The position numbers and the translations under genes are program-made. Positions 46,620-56,177 of a stretch of 64,000 nt of DNA are shown in pieces (position 1 is the stretch's first letter; each line of letters begins with the position of its first letter). Origin of the DNA: Pedobacter sp. PACM 27299 (GTDB taxonomy: Bacteria > Bacteroidota > Bacteroidia > Sphingobacteriales > Sphingobacteriaceae). The DNA is taken from NCBI RefSeq assembly GCF_001412655.1, contig NZ_CP012996.1:3224001-3288000 (forward strand), read 5' to 3'. The notes beneath the pieces were generated by a model that did no database searches, had not been told where the DNA came from, and worked only from the letters and a program-made list of their open reading frames with translations.

Positions 46620-46627
46620 CGACCAAA

Positions 46628-47011
46628 ATGAGAGTAGTCGTATTTTTCGTGGCTTTGTTTACCTTCCTACTATGCGGAGGGCACTATCTTCATGCGGATA
46701 CGCCTCATCATGCTAAACATTGTCCATCCAATCAGAGACTTGCAAAAACTGAGCGACCAAAATTATGGGGTGCTGGCCAGGATATTAATATCATCGAAGA
46801 GGCTGATTTAGATCTGGATGAGGAACACCTGAGCAACGAAGAACTTCCTGCTAAGAACTTACATCAGGATTATTACTTCCTGGACAGGTGGTACCTGACT
46901 TTTTATTCGATTTTAATCGCTGATGCTGATCATCAGCATTATCAACCCTTTGAGCCGTTTTCCGGCAATTCTTCACCAATCTACATCAGGCAACGAGTAC
47001 TGAGAATTTGA
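46628..47011 (+). CDS. Small exported His-rich protein upstream of efflux operon
   Basis: 127 residues. Signal peptide about 1-20 (VVVFFVALFTFLLCGGHYLHA). The mature chain carries His clusters (DTPHHAKHC, ADADHQHYQPF) and an acidic middle (EEADLDLDEEHLSNEE), so metal binding is conceivable. No family recognised. It lies 85 bases before the RND efflux genes on the same strand and could share their transcript. Confidence 0.65.
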   Translation: MRVVVFFVALFTFLLCGGHYLHADTPHHAKHCPSNQRLAKTERPKLWGAGQDINIIEEADLDLDEEHLSNEELPAKNLHQDYYFLDRWYLTFYSILIADADHQHYQPFEPFSGNSSPIYIRQRVLRI

Positions 47012-47096
47012 GCAATACGTAACCTTCGTTTAGAACCCTTACGCTGGAATTCTATGAATTCCAGGAATTTATTCGCTTAATTTCCATTAATTACTC

Positions 47097-48179
47097 ATGA
47101 AGAAAATACTCGTGTTGACAGGCGCTGTTGCCTTGTTGAACTTTACAAGCTGTACCACAAAAAAAGAAGAGAAAAAAGAAGAAAGTCAGTTTTCCATTAC
47201 CAATCCTTTAAAAACTGATACTTCGTTTACTAAAGAATATGTATCTCAAATCCGTTCAGTACGGAATATTGAGATCCGCGCTCAGGAAAAGGGCTACCTT
47301 CAAAACATCTACGTTGATGAAGGACAGTCTGTTAAGGCTGGACAGTTGTTATTTCGCATCATGCCGAAACTTTATGAAGCGGAGCTGCTAAAGGCTCAGG
47401 CGGAAGTAAAAGAAGCACAAATAGAGCTACAAAATGTGAAACTGCTGGCCGATAAAAATGTAGTTTCCAGAAATGAACAGGCAGTAGCACAGGCTAAACT
47501 GGATGCCGCTAAAGCAGAAGTCTCCCTGGCGAAACTCCATTTATCATTTACGGAGATCAAGGCTCCATTTGATGGAACTATTGACCGGATTCCACTGAAA
47601 TTAGGAAGTCTGATTGATGAAGGCGCATTGCTGACCAGTCTTTCTGACAACAGTCAGGTATTCGCTTATTTCAATGTTTCAGAGCCTGAATATTTATCCT
47701 ACCAGATGAATGTAAAAGACCGTGGCGATAAAAAAGTGAGTCTGCTGCTGGCCAATAACCAGGTGTTGCCAGAAAAGGGGAATGTAGAGGTGATTGAAAG
47801 TGAATTCAATGGAGAAACGGGCAACATTGCTTTCAGGGCACGTTTTCCAAATGCCAACAAGCTGTTGAAAAACGGTGAAACCGGTAAAATACAAATGGTG
47901 GTTCCATTACGTGGGGCACTGATTATTCCGCAGAAAGCAACTTATGAGATCCAGGATAAAATGTATGTATTTGTAGTTGGAAAGGACGATGTGATCCATT
48001 CCAGAAACATTACCATTGCAAGTGAAATGCCTGACCTATACGTGGTAGCAAGCGGTCTTTCTGAAACCGACAAGATCCTTTTGGAAGGTGTTCAGAAAGT
48101 TAAAGATGATGAAAAGATCAGGTATAAATTCCAGGATCCGAAAACAGTCATCTCTCATTTGAGATTAAAAGCGGAATAA
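47097..48179 (+). CDS. RND efflux periplasmic adaptor (membrane fusion protein)
   Basis: 360 residues. Lipoprotein signal with Cys19 (LLNFTSCTTKKEEKKEE). HlyD/AcrA-type parts: biotinyl-lipoyl-like halves (NIYVDEGQSVKAGQLLFRI and FTEIKAPFDGTIDRI), an alpha-helical hairpin between them (about 95-150, KAQAEVKEAQIELQNV), a beta-barrel and a membrane-proximal domain. It links the inner-membrane pump to the outer-membrane channel encoded by the next two genes. Confidence 0.95.
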   Translation: MKKILVLTGAVALLNFTSCTTKKEEKKEESQFSITNPLKTDTSFTKEYVSQIRSVRNIEIRAQEKGYLQNIYVDEGQSVKAGQLLFRIMPKLYEAELLKAQAEVKEAQIELQNVKLLADKNVVSRNEQAVAQAKLDAAKAEVSLAKLHLSFTEIKAPFDGTIDRIPLKLGSLIDEGALLTSLSDNSQVFAYFNVSEPEYLSYQMNVKDRGDKKVSLLLANNQVLPEKGNVEVIESEFNGETGNIAFRARFPNANKLLKNGETGKIQMVVPLRGALIIPQKATYEIQDKMYVFVVGKDDVIHSRNITIASEMPDLYVVASGLSETDKILLEGVQKVKDDEKIRYKFQDPKTVISHLRLKAE

Positions 48180-48223
48180 TTACGAGTCTTTTCAGTTTGA
48201 TCCTATCATTTAAAACTAAGTAA

Positions 48224-51200
48224 ATGTTTAATAAGTTTATACAAAGGCCAGTCCTTTCTATAGTAATATCCCTCATTATTGTGTTTCTGGGTGCTTTGGC
48301 TTTGAGCCACTTACCAGTTACGCAATTCCCTTCGATTTCGCCGCCAAAGGTGAACATCACCGCCGAATACCCAGGAGCTAACGGCGAACTGATGATTAAA
48401 TCAGTTATTATTCCTTTAGAAAGAGCCATTAATGGTGTTCCAGGAATGAAATATATGGCTTCTGATGCAGGTAATGATGGTGAAGCATCGATTCAAGTCG
48501 TGTTTAACCTGGGAACAGATCCCAATCAGGCTTCTGTGAACATTCAAAACCGTGTCGCTTCTGTGATCAACAAATTACCGCCATTAGTGGTGCGTGAAGG
48601 GGTAAAGATCACCCGTGAAGAATCAAACATGCTGATGTACATTAACTTGTACAGCAAGGACCCGAAGATGGATCAGAAATTCCTGTTCAACTTTGCAGAC
48701 ATTAACGTGCTTTCAGAACTGAAACGGGTAGATGGTGTTGGTGTGGCAGATATCCTGGGTAACAGGGAATATGCGATGCGGATCTGGCTAAAACCAGACC
48801 GGATGCTGGCCTATAAAATCTCTGCAGATGAGGTTTTGGAAGCATTGAACCAGCAAAGTTTAGAAGCTTCGCCAGGAAAAACCGGGGAAAGTTCCGGAAA
48901 AAGATCACAATCATTTGAGTATGTGTTAAAATATCCAGGACGTTTCACTACTCAGGAAGCTTACGGAAATATCATTTTAAGGTCTACACCGCAAGGGGAG
49001 ATTTTGAGACTAAAAGACGTGGCCAATATAGAGTTCGGAAGTTCGATGTATGACATTTATTCGAACCTGAACGGAAGACCTTCGGCGGCAATCACGGTGA
49101 AGCAGTCTTATGGCAGTAATGCGAGTCAGGTAATCAAAGACATCAAGGCTAAAATGGAAGAGATCAAGAAATCTTCCTTTCCTAAAGGTGTAGATTATGA
49201 GATCAGTTATGACGTGTCAAAATTCCTGGACGCTTCCATTGAAAAAGTGATTCACACACTTGTAGAAGCATTTATCCTGGTTGGATTGGTGGTATTCCTA
49301 TTCTTAGGCGACTGGCGTTCGACCTTGATTCCGGCTATTGCCGTTCCCGTATCACTGATTGGAACTTTTATGTTCATGCAGTTTTTCGGGATTACGATCA
49401 ATCTTGTGACCTTATTTGCCCTGGTACTGGCCATTGGAGTCGTCGTCGATGATGCTATTGTGGTGATCGAAGCGGTCCATGCCAAGATGCAGGAACTCCA
49501 TATCTCTGCAAGAAAAGCGACAAAAAAGGTGATGCACGAGATCAGTGGTGCCATTATCGCGATTACCTTTTTGATGGCTGCCGTATTTATACCGGTTGCT
49601 TTTATGTCTGGCCCAGTGGGAATTTTCTACAGACAGTTCTCTATTACAATGGCTACAGCGATTATCATTTCTGGTATCGTTGCCCTAACGTTAACGCCGG
49701 CACTTTGTGCTATTTTACTGAAAAATCACCATGGTAAAGTAAAGAAAAAGAATGCTTTAGATAAGTTCTTGGATGGCTTTAACGCAGGTTTTGATAAGCT
49801 TTCCGGTAAATACCAAAAGCTGCTTGGGCTGATTGTAAACCGTAAGGTGATCACTTTTGGCGTGCTGCTGGCATTTTGTGCTGGAACGTTCTTCCTGAAT
49901 AACAGTCTGCCATCAGGGTTTATTCCGAATGAGGATCAGGGGATGTTCTATGCGATTATTCAAACGCCTCCCGGTTCCTCTTTAGAAAGAACCAATGAAA
50001 TTGCAGAAAGACTGCAGAAAATCGCTGAAGGTGTAGAAGGGGTGCAATCTGTTTCTGCATTGGCTGGTTATGAAATTCTGACAGAAGGAACGAGTGCCAA
50101 CTCAGGTACCTGTTTGGTGAATTTGAAAAGCTGGGAAGACCGGAAAAACGGTGTGGAAGAAATTATGAAGGAACTGGAAGAAAAATCCAAAGGGATTTCC
50201 GGGGCTACTATTGAATTCTTTCAGCCGCCTGCTGTTCCCGGATATGGTGCTGCTGGTGGTTTTGAGCTGCGTTTACTAGACAAGGCTGGATCTGGCGACT
50301 TCAAAAAGATGGAGACGGTGAGTAAGGATTTTGTGAAGGAATTGAGTAAACGTCCGGAACTATCATCGGTATTTACCTTTTATAGTGCGGCATTCCCTCA
50401 ATATATGCTGCGCGTAGACAACGACATTGCACAGCAGAAAGGCGTAACGATTGAAAATGCCATGAATACACTTTCCACACTGGTCGGTAGTAATTATGAA
50501 ACTAACTTCATCAAATACGACCGTCAGTATAAGGTGATGGTACAGGCTTTACCACAGTACAGGGCATTGCCAGAGGACATCCTTAAGTTATATGTTAAAA
50601 ATAACCGGGATGAAATGGTGCCATTTTCGGCCTTTATGAGGATGGAAAAGGTGTATGGTCTGTCTGAAATTACGCGACACAATATGTACAATGCTGCAGA
50701 GATCAGCGGTTCTTCGGCACCGGGTTACAGTAGCGGTGCGGCGATTAATGCCATCAATGAGGTGGCTGAAAAAACCTTGCCGAGAGGTTTCAGTATTGAC
50801 TGGGCGGGTATTTCCAAAGATGAGGTCTCTCGTGGAAACGAGGCAATTTATATTTTCCTGATCTGTTTAGGCTTTGTATACCTGATTCTTGCCGCACAGT
50901 ATGAAAGTTTTATTTTGCCGTTAACGGTGATCCTTTCCCTACCATGCGGGATTTTTGGGGCATTCCTGCTCTTGAAAATCTGTGGATTAGAAAATAACAT
51001 TTATGCACAGGTGGCCTTTGTGATGCTCATTGGATTGCTGGGTAAGAACGCGGTACTTATTGTGGAGTTTGCCGTGCAGAAGCACAGGGCAGGAGCTACC
51101 GTGTTACAGGCAGCAATGGAAGGGGCAGCAGTCCGTTTCCGTCCGATTTTAATGACTTCATTTGCCTTCATCGCAGGCTTGATTCCATTGGTATTGGCGA

Positions 51201-51391
51201 ATGGGCCAGGTAAAATTGGGAACCGGACGATTGGTTCTGCAGCCGCTGGCGGCATGCTCGTAGGTACCATTTGCGGAGTATTGATCATCCCAGGCCTGTA
51301 TTATGTATTCGCCAGAATTGCTGAAAAACATAAACTAGTTAAAAACGAAGAAGAAAATCCATTAACTGAAGAAATCGATCACAATGTATAA
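48224..51391 (+). CDS. RND multidrug efflux pump (AcrB/HAE1 family)
   Basis: 1055 residues with 12 membrane helices and two large periplasmic loops. N terminus FNKFIQRPVLSIVISLIIVF is typical. The proton-relay pair is in AIGVVVDDAIVVIEAVHAKM (helix 4), and the C-terminal half has AQVAFVMLIGLLGKNAVLIV. It expels drugs, dyes or detergents using the proton gradient. Forms a tripartite pump with its neighbours; 44 bases after the adaptor gene. Confidence 0.97.
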   Translation: MFNKFIQRPVLSIVISLIIVFLGALALSHLPVTQFPSISPPKVNITAEYPGANGELMIKSVIIPLERAINGVPGMKYMASDAGNDGEASIQVVFNLGTDPNQASVNIQNRVASVINKLPPLVVREGVKITREESNMLMYINLYSKDPKMDQKFLFNFADINVLSELKRVDGVGVADILGNREYAMRIWLKPDRMLAYKISADEVLEALNQQSLEASPGKTGESSGKRSQSFEYVLKYPGRFTTQEAYGNIILRSTPQGEILRLKDVANIEFGSSMYDIYSNLNGRPSAAITVKQSYGSNASQVIKDIKAKMEEIKKSSFPKGVDYEISYDVSKFLDASIEKVIHTLVEAFILVGLVVFLFLGDWRSTLIPAIAVPVSLIGTFMFMQFFGITINLVTLFALVLAIGVVVDDAIVVIEAVHAKMQELHISARKATKKVMHEISGAIIAITFLMAAVFIPVAFMSGPVGIFYRQFSITMATAIIISGIVALTLTPALCAILLKNHHGKVKKKNALDKFLDGFNAGFDKLSGKYQKLLGLIVNRKVITFGVLLAFCAGTFFLNNSLPSGFIPNEDQGMFYAIIQTPPGSSLERTNEIAERLQKIAEGVEGVQSVSALAGYEILTEGTSANSGTCLVNLKSWEDRKNGVEEIMKELEEKSKGISGATIEFFQPPAVPGYGAAGGFELRLLDKAGSGDFKKMETVSKDFVKELSKRPELSSVFTFYSAAFPQYMLRVDNDIAQQKGVTIENAMNTLSTLVGSNYETNFIKYDRQYKVMVQALPQYRALPEDILKLYVKNNRDEMVPFSAFMRMEKVYGLSEITRHNMYNAAEISGSSAPGYSSGAAINAINEVAEKTLPRGFSIDWAGISKDEVSRGNEAIYIFLICLGFVYLILAAQYESFILPLTVILSLPCGIFGAFLLLKICGLENNIYAQVAFVMLIGLLGKNAVLIVEFAVQKHRAGATVLQAAMEGAAVRFRPILMTSFAFIAGLIPLVLANGPGKIGNRTIGSAAAGGMLVGTICGVLIIPGLYYVFARIAEKHKLVKNEEENPLTEEIDHNV

Positions 51392-52817
51392 ATTTAAGTT
51401 ACAAGGCTCCATGCTGGCACTGAGCGCTGCCATAGCAGTAGCAGGATGTAAAGTGCCTTCGGTTGCCGTACAAACCCCAAATGCCGCTATTCCTGAGATT
51501 TACACGACTAGTAAGGACAGTACCAATATCGCAGCGATGCCATGGCGTAGTTTTTTTAAGGATCAAAACCTGGTTAATCTGATTGATACAGCCTTGAAAA
51601 ACAACCAGGAGCTAAAAATCACCATGCAGGAAATTGAAATCGCCAGAAACGAAATCAAGATCAAAAAAGGAGAATTACTGCCAACAGTAGGCTTAGGAGG
51701 AGGTATTGGCGTAGAAAAAGTAGGCCGTTACACCAGTCAGGGGGCAGGTGATGCCGGAACTGAAATCGCTCCGGGTAAAGCTGTTCCAGACGCTTTGATG
51801 GACTACAATTTATCCGCTTATGCGCATTGGGAAGTAGACATCTGGAAGAAATTAAGAAGCGCTAAGAAAGCTGCTGTGAGCAGATATTTGTCTTCTGTAG
51901 AAGGTAAGAATTTTGCATTAACCAATCTGATTGCTGAAGTAGCCGACGCTTATTATGAGTTGCTGGCGCTGGACAGTCAGCTGGAAATTGTCAAACAAAA
52001 TATCGACTTGCAAAAGAATGCATTAGCGATTGTCAAAGTTCAGAAAGAAGCAGCGAGAGCGACAGAATTAGGCGTTCAAAAATTTCAGGCGGAAGTATTG
52101 GCTTCCAAAAATTTAGAATTTGATCTAATGCAAAGGACTAAAGAGACGGAGAACAGAATTAATTTTCTGCTGGGTCAATATCCTCAGGAGATCAAAAGAG
52201 AACGAGGCAACTTTTTAGGTTTACTACCTGCAGCTGTTCAGGCTGGTGTGCCTTCGCAATTGCTAGCCAATCGCCCGGATATTAAACAGGCGGAACTGGA
52301 ACTTGCGGCTGCAAAACTCGATGTTAAGGTAGCCAGGGCTGCATTTTATCCTTCCCTGGACATTTCCGCAGCGGTAGGATTACAGGCCTTTAAGCCGAGT
52401 TATTTCTTGAAATTCCCGGAGTCGGTATTGTATTCACTGGCTGGTGATGTTGCTGGTCCTCTGATCAATAGAAATGCGATTAAAGCGGAATTCAACACGG
52501 CTAATGCCCGTCAGCTTCAGGCGATGTACAACTATGAACGCAGTATTTTAAATGCGTATCTGGAGGTTTCTAACCAGCTTTCCAAGATCGGCAACCTGGA
52601 AAAAAGCTATGATTTGAAATCACAGCAGGTAGATGCGCTGAACAAGTCAATCGTAGTTTCAAATGATCTGTTTAAGTCGGCCAGAGTGAATTATTTTGAA
52701 GTCTTAATGACACAAAGAGATGCCCTGGAATCTAAATTAGAACTGATAGAAACTAAAAAGGAACAACTGAATGCGGTAGTCCACTTTTATAGGGATTTAG
52801 GCGGAGGCTGGAAATAA
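51384..52817 (+). CDS. Outer-membrane efflux channel (OprM/TolC family lipoprotein)
   Basis: 477 residues. Lipoprotein Cys22 (AIAVAGCKVPS). Two OEP repeats with coiled helices (NQELKITMQEIEIARNEIKI, LLANRPDIKQAELELAAAKL) and the NodT/OprM-type motif SYDLKSQQVDALNKSI near the end. Overlaps the pump gene by eight bases, so translation is coupled. Completes the tripartite exporter. Confidence 0.95.
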   Translation: MYKFKLQGSMLALSAAIAVAGCKVPSVAVQTPNAAIPEIYTTSKDSTNIAAMPWRSFFKDQNLVNLIDTALKNNQELKITMQEIEIARNEIKIKKGELLPTVGLGGGIGVEKVGRYTSQGAGDAGTEIAPGKAVPDALMDYNLSAYAHWEVDIWKKLRSAKKAAVSRYLSSVEGKNFALTNLIAEVADAYYELLALDSQLEIVKQNIDLQKNALAIVKVQKEAARATELGVQKFQAEVLASKNLEFDLMQRTKETENRINFLLGQYPQEIKRERGNFLGLLPAAVQAGVPSQLLANRPDIKQAELELAAAKLDVKVARAAFYPSLDISAAVGLQAFKPSYFLKFPESVLYSLAGDVAGPLINRNAIKAEFNTANARQLQAMYNYERSILNAYLEVSNQLSKIGNLEKSYDLKSQQVDALNKSIVVSNDLFKSARVNYFEVLMTQRDALESKLELIETKKEQLNAVVHFYRDLGGGWK

Positions 52818-52850
52818 TGATGAATTAATTCAAGGTTTTTAAAGCAGCAG

Positions 52851-52886
52851 AACGGCTCCGGATGATGTACATTCGGGGCCGTTTTT
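52851..52886 (+). terminator. Terminator of the RND efflux operon
   Basis: AACGGCTCCG (52851-52860) pairs with CGGGGCCGTT (52874-52883) including one G-U pair, 13-base loop, followed by TTTTTGTTT. It ends about 20 bases before the ATG of the AraC gene. Confidence 0.82.
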
Positions 52887-52905
52887 GTTTACCTTTACAC
52901 CCGAT

Positions 52906-53712
52906 ATGCAATTGCCTCCTCATATTTCTGTTCAGGGTTTGGTAAAACACTACCTGGTATTAAGTCGGCAGACTTCTACACAGCAGTTATACCGGATGTT
53001 TTCTGACGGGAATCCAGGCATGGTTTTTCATTTGAAAGATCAGCTGCTGCAATGGGATGAAGTCCATCTGAATCCTCAATTACAGCCCCGGAGTTTTGTT
53101 TACGGGCAGCTCAGCCATTACAATACGATTGCTTCCAGCGGAAACTTAAGCATGATTGTAGTCGTTTTACAGCCCCAGGTATTGTTTACTCATTTCCACA
53201 TTCCAGCTGAGGAGTTAAAAGACCATACCCTTCCCCTGGTCGATTTATTTGGGCAGGAAGCCCAGGATCTGGAAGAGCAGGTCATTTCTGCAGCTTCAAT
53301 AGAGCTGGCCATCGGTCACATTGAAAAGCTGCTCAGGAAAAGAATGATGGAGTCCAGTGATCTGAATACCGACATCAGCATGGCCATGAAGGTAATTTAT
53401 CAGCATCATGGCATCATCAGCATTGATCAGTTACTGCAAATCCTGCCAGTAACGGAAAAGCAATTGGAACGTAAATTCAGGGAGCATATTGGGATCAGCC
53501 CTAAAAGATTTGCAGACACGATTAAGTTTCAGCATTTCCTGAAACTCCTGCAAAAGCAATCCGGCAAAGGCAAAATCTCGGAACTGATTTATGCCTCTGG
53601 ATATTACGATCAGGCGCACCTGAATAATAACTTCAAAAAGATGACAGGCCTCAGTCCCAGACAGTACAAGCATAGCCAGCAGCTCCTGGCCATCAACCTC
53701 ATGGCCGTTTAA
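52906..53712 (+). CDS. AraC-family transcriptional regulator
   Basis: 268 residues from the ATG at 52906; a TTG seven codons earlier falls inside the terminator tail and is rejected. The N-terminal part (1-150) is a ligand-sensing-like domain with no clear relative; two helix-turn-helix units lie at about 175-260 (SIDQLLQILPVTEKQLERKF, ISELIYASGYYDQAHLNNNF) with the family ending KKMTGLSPRQYK. Being next to the RND operon it may control it, but the operon terminator in between means it needs its own promoter or read-through. Confidence 0.9.
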   Translation: MQLPPHISVQGLVKHYLVLSRQTSTQQLYRMFSDGNPGMVFHLKDQLLQWDEVHLNPQLQPRSFVYGQLSHYNTIASSGNLSMIVVVLQPQVLFTHFHIPAEELKDHTLPLVDLFGQEAQDLEEQVISAASIELAIGHIEKLLRKRMMESSDLNTDISMAMKVIYQHHGIISIDQLLQILPVTEKQLERKFREHIGISPKRFADTIKFQHFLKLLQKQSGKGKISELIYASGYYDQAHLNNNFKKMTGLSPRQYKHSQQLLAINLMAV

Positions 53713-53758
53713 ATATTAATTTGTCGGTTTTATACAAATTTTTATCCACAAGTGTACC

Positions 53759-53766
53759 TAGTTTTG
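53759..53766 (+). promoter_or_regulatory. -7 promoter box of the nitrilase-family gene
   Basis: TAGTTTTG fits TAnnTTTG and would give a leader of about 20 bases before the ATG at 53795. Confidence 0.45.
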
Positions 53767-53794
53767 GGCTTCTTCCTTAATTAAATACTGAGAT

Positions 53795-54742
53795 ATGATA
53801 AACATAAAAATAGCTTCAGCACAATTTGAAAACAGCAGCGCTGATAAAGATTATAACCTCGGTGTAATCGCAGAAATGGCTAAAAACGCGGCAGCAGAAG
53901 GCGCAGATGCAATAGCCTTCCATGAATGTTCCATCACCGGTTATACTTTTGCAAGACCGCTTTCCAAAGCAGAAATGCTGAACCTGGCGGAATTCATCCC
54001 AGAGGGGCCCAGCATCCTTAAATTAATAGAATTGGCTAAAAAGTATAAAATTGCGATCCTGGCAGGCCTTTTTGAAAAGGACAAAGACGATAACTTATTC
54101 AAGGCGTATGTTTGCGTAGATCAAAGCGGTTTGATTGCCAAACACCGTAAGTTACATCCATTTATTAACCCTCATCTGACGCCAGGCAATGAATATACCG
54201 TTTTTGACTTATACGGCTGGAAATGTGGCATACTTATTTGTTACGATAATAACATCATTGAAAATGTGAGGGCCACCACCTTATTAGGTGCTCAGGTGAT
54301 CTTTATGCCTCATGTGACTATGTGTACACCATCTACCAGGCCGGGTGCAGGTTTTGTGGATGCTGCACTCTGGAACGACAAGACTGCCAATCAGGATGTA
54401 TTACGTGCAGAATTTGACGGTTTAAAAGGACGTCAATGGCTGATGAAATGGCTGCCTGCGCGTGCTTATGACAATGCGATATACGTGGTGTTTGCTAATC
54501 CAATTGGCATGGATGATGATCAGCTTAAAAATGGATGCGCTATGATTATTGATCCATTTGGAGAGGTAATGACCGAGTGCAGGTCATTAGATGATGAATT
54601 TGTGATCGCAGAGCTGAGTCCAGAGCCCCTTCATTTAGCTGGGGGATTTCGCTATCTGGAGGCCAGAAGACCGGAGCTTTATAAAGATATTATTGGTGCA
54701 GATCATGAAAGCAAACAGCAGGTTTCCTGGCTAAAAAAATAA
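53795..54742 (+). CDS. Carbon-nitrogen hydrolase (nitrilase superfamily)
   Basis: 315 residues, one domain. The Glu-Lys-Cys triad is Glu44 in AFHECSITGY, Lys119 in AKHRKLHPF and Cys149 in GILICYDNN. It hydrolyses an amide or nitrile in the cytoplasm; the family covers amidases, carbamoylputrescine hydrolases, omega-amidases and more. The motif spacing fits an aliphatic amidase or N-carbamoyl amidase better than a true nitrilase, but substrate is unassigned. Single gene with terminator. Confidence 0.92.
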   Translation: MINIKIASAQFENSSADKDYNLGVIAEMAKNAAAEGADAIAFHECSITGYTFARPLSKAEMLNLAEFIPEGPSILKLIELAKKYKIAILAGLFEKDKDDNLFKAYVCVDQSGLIAKHRKLHPFINPHLTPGNEYTVFDLYGWKCGILICYDNNIIENVRATTLLGAQVIFMPHVTMCTPSTRPGAGFVDAALWNDKTANQDVLRAEFDGLKGRQWLMKWLPARAYDNAIYVVFANPIGMDDDQLKNGCAMIIDPFGEVMTECRSLDDEFVIAELSPEPLHLAGGFRYLEARRPELYKDIIGADHESKQQVSWLKK

Positions 54743-54762
54743 GACAAAGCCCTGCTATTGAG

Positions 54763-54793
54763 CTGCCCCAAGATGGTCTAAATTTTGGGGCAG
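54763..54793. terminator. Terminator between nitrilase and helicase genes
   Basis: CTGCCCCAA (54763-54771) pairs with TTGGGGCAG (54785-54793); the plus strand continues TTCTCTCTCTTTT. It lies between two converging genes. Confidence 0.8.
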
Positions 54794-54810
54794 TTCTCTC
54801 TCTTTTATAA

Positions 54811-55941
54811 TTAAATGATATTTTCGCCATCAATTAAGTTTACAGTCTTGCCCATCTTTTTCTGGATCACTTCAAAGTGGTGTAAATCATTTTTACTGAC
54901 TAAGGAAATGGCATCTCCTGCGGCTTCTGCACGGCCGGTTCTTCCAATCCGGTGTACATAATCTTTAGGTGATCTTGGCAACTCATAATTGATCACATAA
55001 GGAAGGAAGTTAATGTCAATCCCTCTGGCCATTAAATCTGTGGCCACCAGTACCCTGAGCTTTCCGGATTTGAAGAGCAGCAAAGATTCCGTTCTGGAAC
55101 CCTGACTTTTCTTGCTATGGATCGCCCTGGCATCAACATTATTCTTTTTAAGCTTGTTAACCACCGCATCTGCCTGATGTGTGGAGGAAGTAAATACCAA
55201 TACCTGCTGCATGTCATGGTGCTGGATCAGGTAGCGTAAAAATGGTCCTTTCTTTTCTTCTGAAACAATATAAGCCAGCTGATTGATCGTGTCCAATGTG
55301 TCTTCTTCTGCTTCCAGTTTAATCACTACTGCATCCTTCAGCACAATTTGGTTGATGTTTTCAATATCAGGGCTAAGCGTAGCAGAAAACAATAAATTCT
55401 GACGTTTCTTAGGTAATAAAGCAAGGATTTTGTTAAGTTCTTCTTTAAAACCTAAGTTGAGCATTTTATCAGCCTCATCTAATACTAAGGTTTCAATATC
55501 CGATAAGTGCACCGCATTATTGTCTACCAATTCTAATAAGCGGCCTGGTGTAGCCACCAAGACGTTTACGCCTTGCATGCCCATCATTTGTGGGTTAATG
55601 GAAACGCCGCCATATACAGCTAAGGTTTTCACTGGCTTGGTTAATGCCGGACTAAAGGTCTTGAATACTTCTTTTACTTGTTCTGCCAATTCACGCGTAG
55701 GCACGAGGACCAATACATTCGCATGGCGATTTTTCACGCCAATAGTTTGCTGCAAATTCATTAAAATCGGTAAAACGTAACTGGCTGTTTTTCCGGAACC
55801 GGTTTTAGCAATACCTAAAACGTCTTTTTTATTTAATATAGCTGGGATAGCGGTTTGTTGAATGGGAGTGGGCGCTGTGAAATTTTGATCTGCAAGTGCT
55901 TTCAATAAAGCAGGTGACAAACCTAAGGCTGTAAAAGGCAT
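54811..55941 (-). CDS. DEAD-box RNA helicase (RhlE-like)
   Basis: 376 residues. Motifs in order: Q motif region FTAPTPIQQTAIP, Walker A AKTGSGKTASY, PTRELA, TPGRLLE, DEAD box VLDEADKML, SAT in LLFSATLSPDI, and HRIGRTGRA near the end. It unwinds RNA in ribosome assembly or RNA decay. Shorter than typical RhlE because it lacks the basic C-terminal tail. Single minus-strand gene. Confidence 0.95.
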   Translation of the reverse strand: MPFTALGLSPALLKALADQNFTAPTPIQQTAIPAILNKKDVLGIAKTGSGKTASYVLPILMNLQQTIGVKNRHANVLVLVPTRELAEQVKEVFKTFSPALTKPVKTLAVYGGVSINPQMMGMQGVNVLVATPGRLLELVDNNAVHLSDIETLVLDEADKMLNLGFKEELNKILALLPKKRQNLLFSATLSPDIENINQIVLKDAVVIKLEAEEDTLDTINQLAYIVSEEKKGPFLRYLIQHHDMQQVLVFTSSTHQADAVVNKLKKNNVDARAIHSKKSQGSRTESLLLFKSGKLRVLVATDLMARGIDINFLPYVINYELPRSPKDYVHRIGRTGRAEAAGDAISLVSKNDLHHFEVIQKKMGKTVNLIDGENII

Positions 55942-56133
55942 AATTACTCAATTTTTTGTGTAAAAGTAAGCAAAAATCGCTGTTTGCTGTGGTTTAAATT
56001 CCCTCAATCGACCAGCAGATCAAATTCAAGGGAAATGACACAAAAAGAAAATCATGAAAAACTTAGCTGATCGCAAAATGAATCAGTCAGCTATAGCGTG
56101 TTTATTCTATAATTTTGGGATAAACGGTAGCAG

Positions 56134-56169
56134 CACACCTGGCGATTTCCCGGGAAGGAGCCAGGTGTG
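56134..56169. other. GC-rich nested hairpin
   Basis: CACACCTGGC (56134-56143) pairs perfectly with GCCAGGTGTG (56160-56169); inside is a second symmetrical core TTCCCGGGAA (56147-56156). It starts nine bases past the stop of the minus-strand unknown gene. No T-run follows, so terminator function is uncertain. The rest of 55942-56177 holds no gene. Confidence 0.55.
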
Positions 56170-56177
56170 TGAATGTT

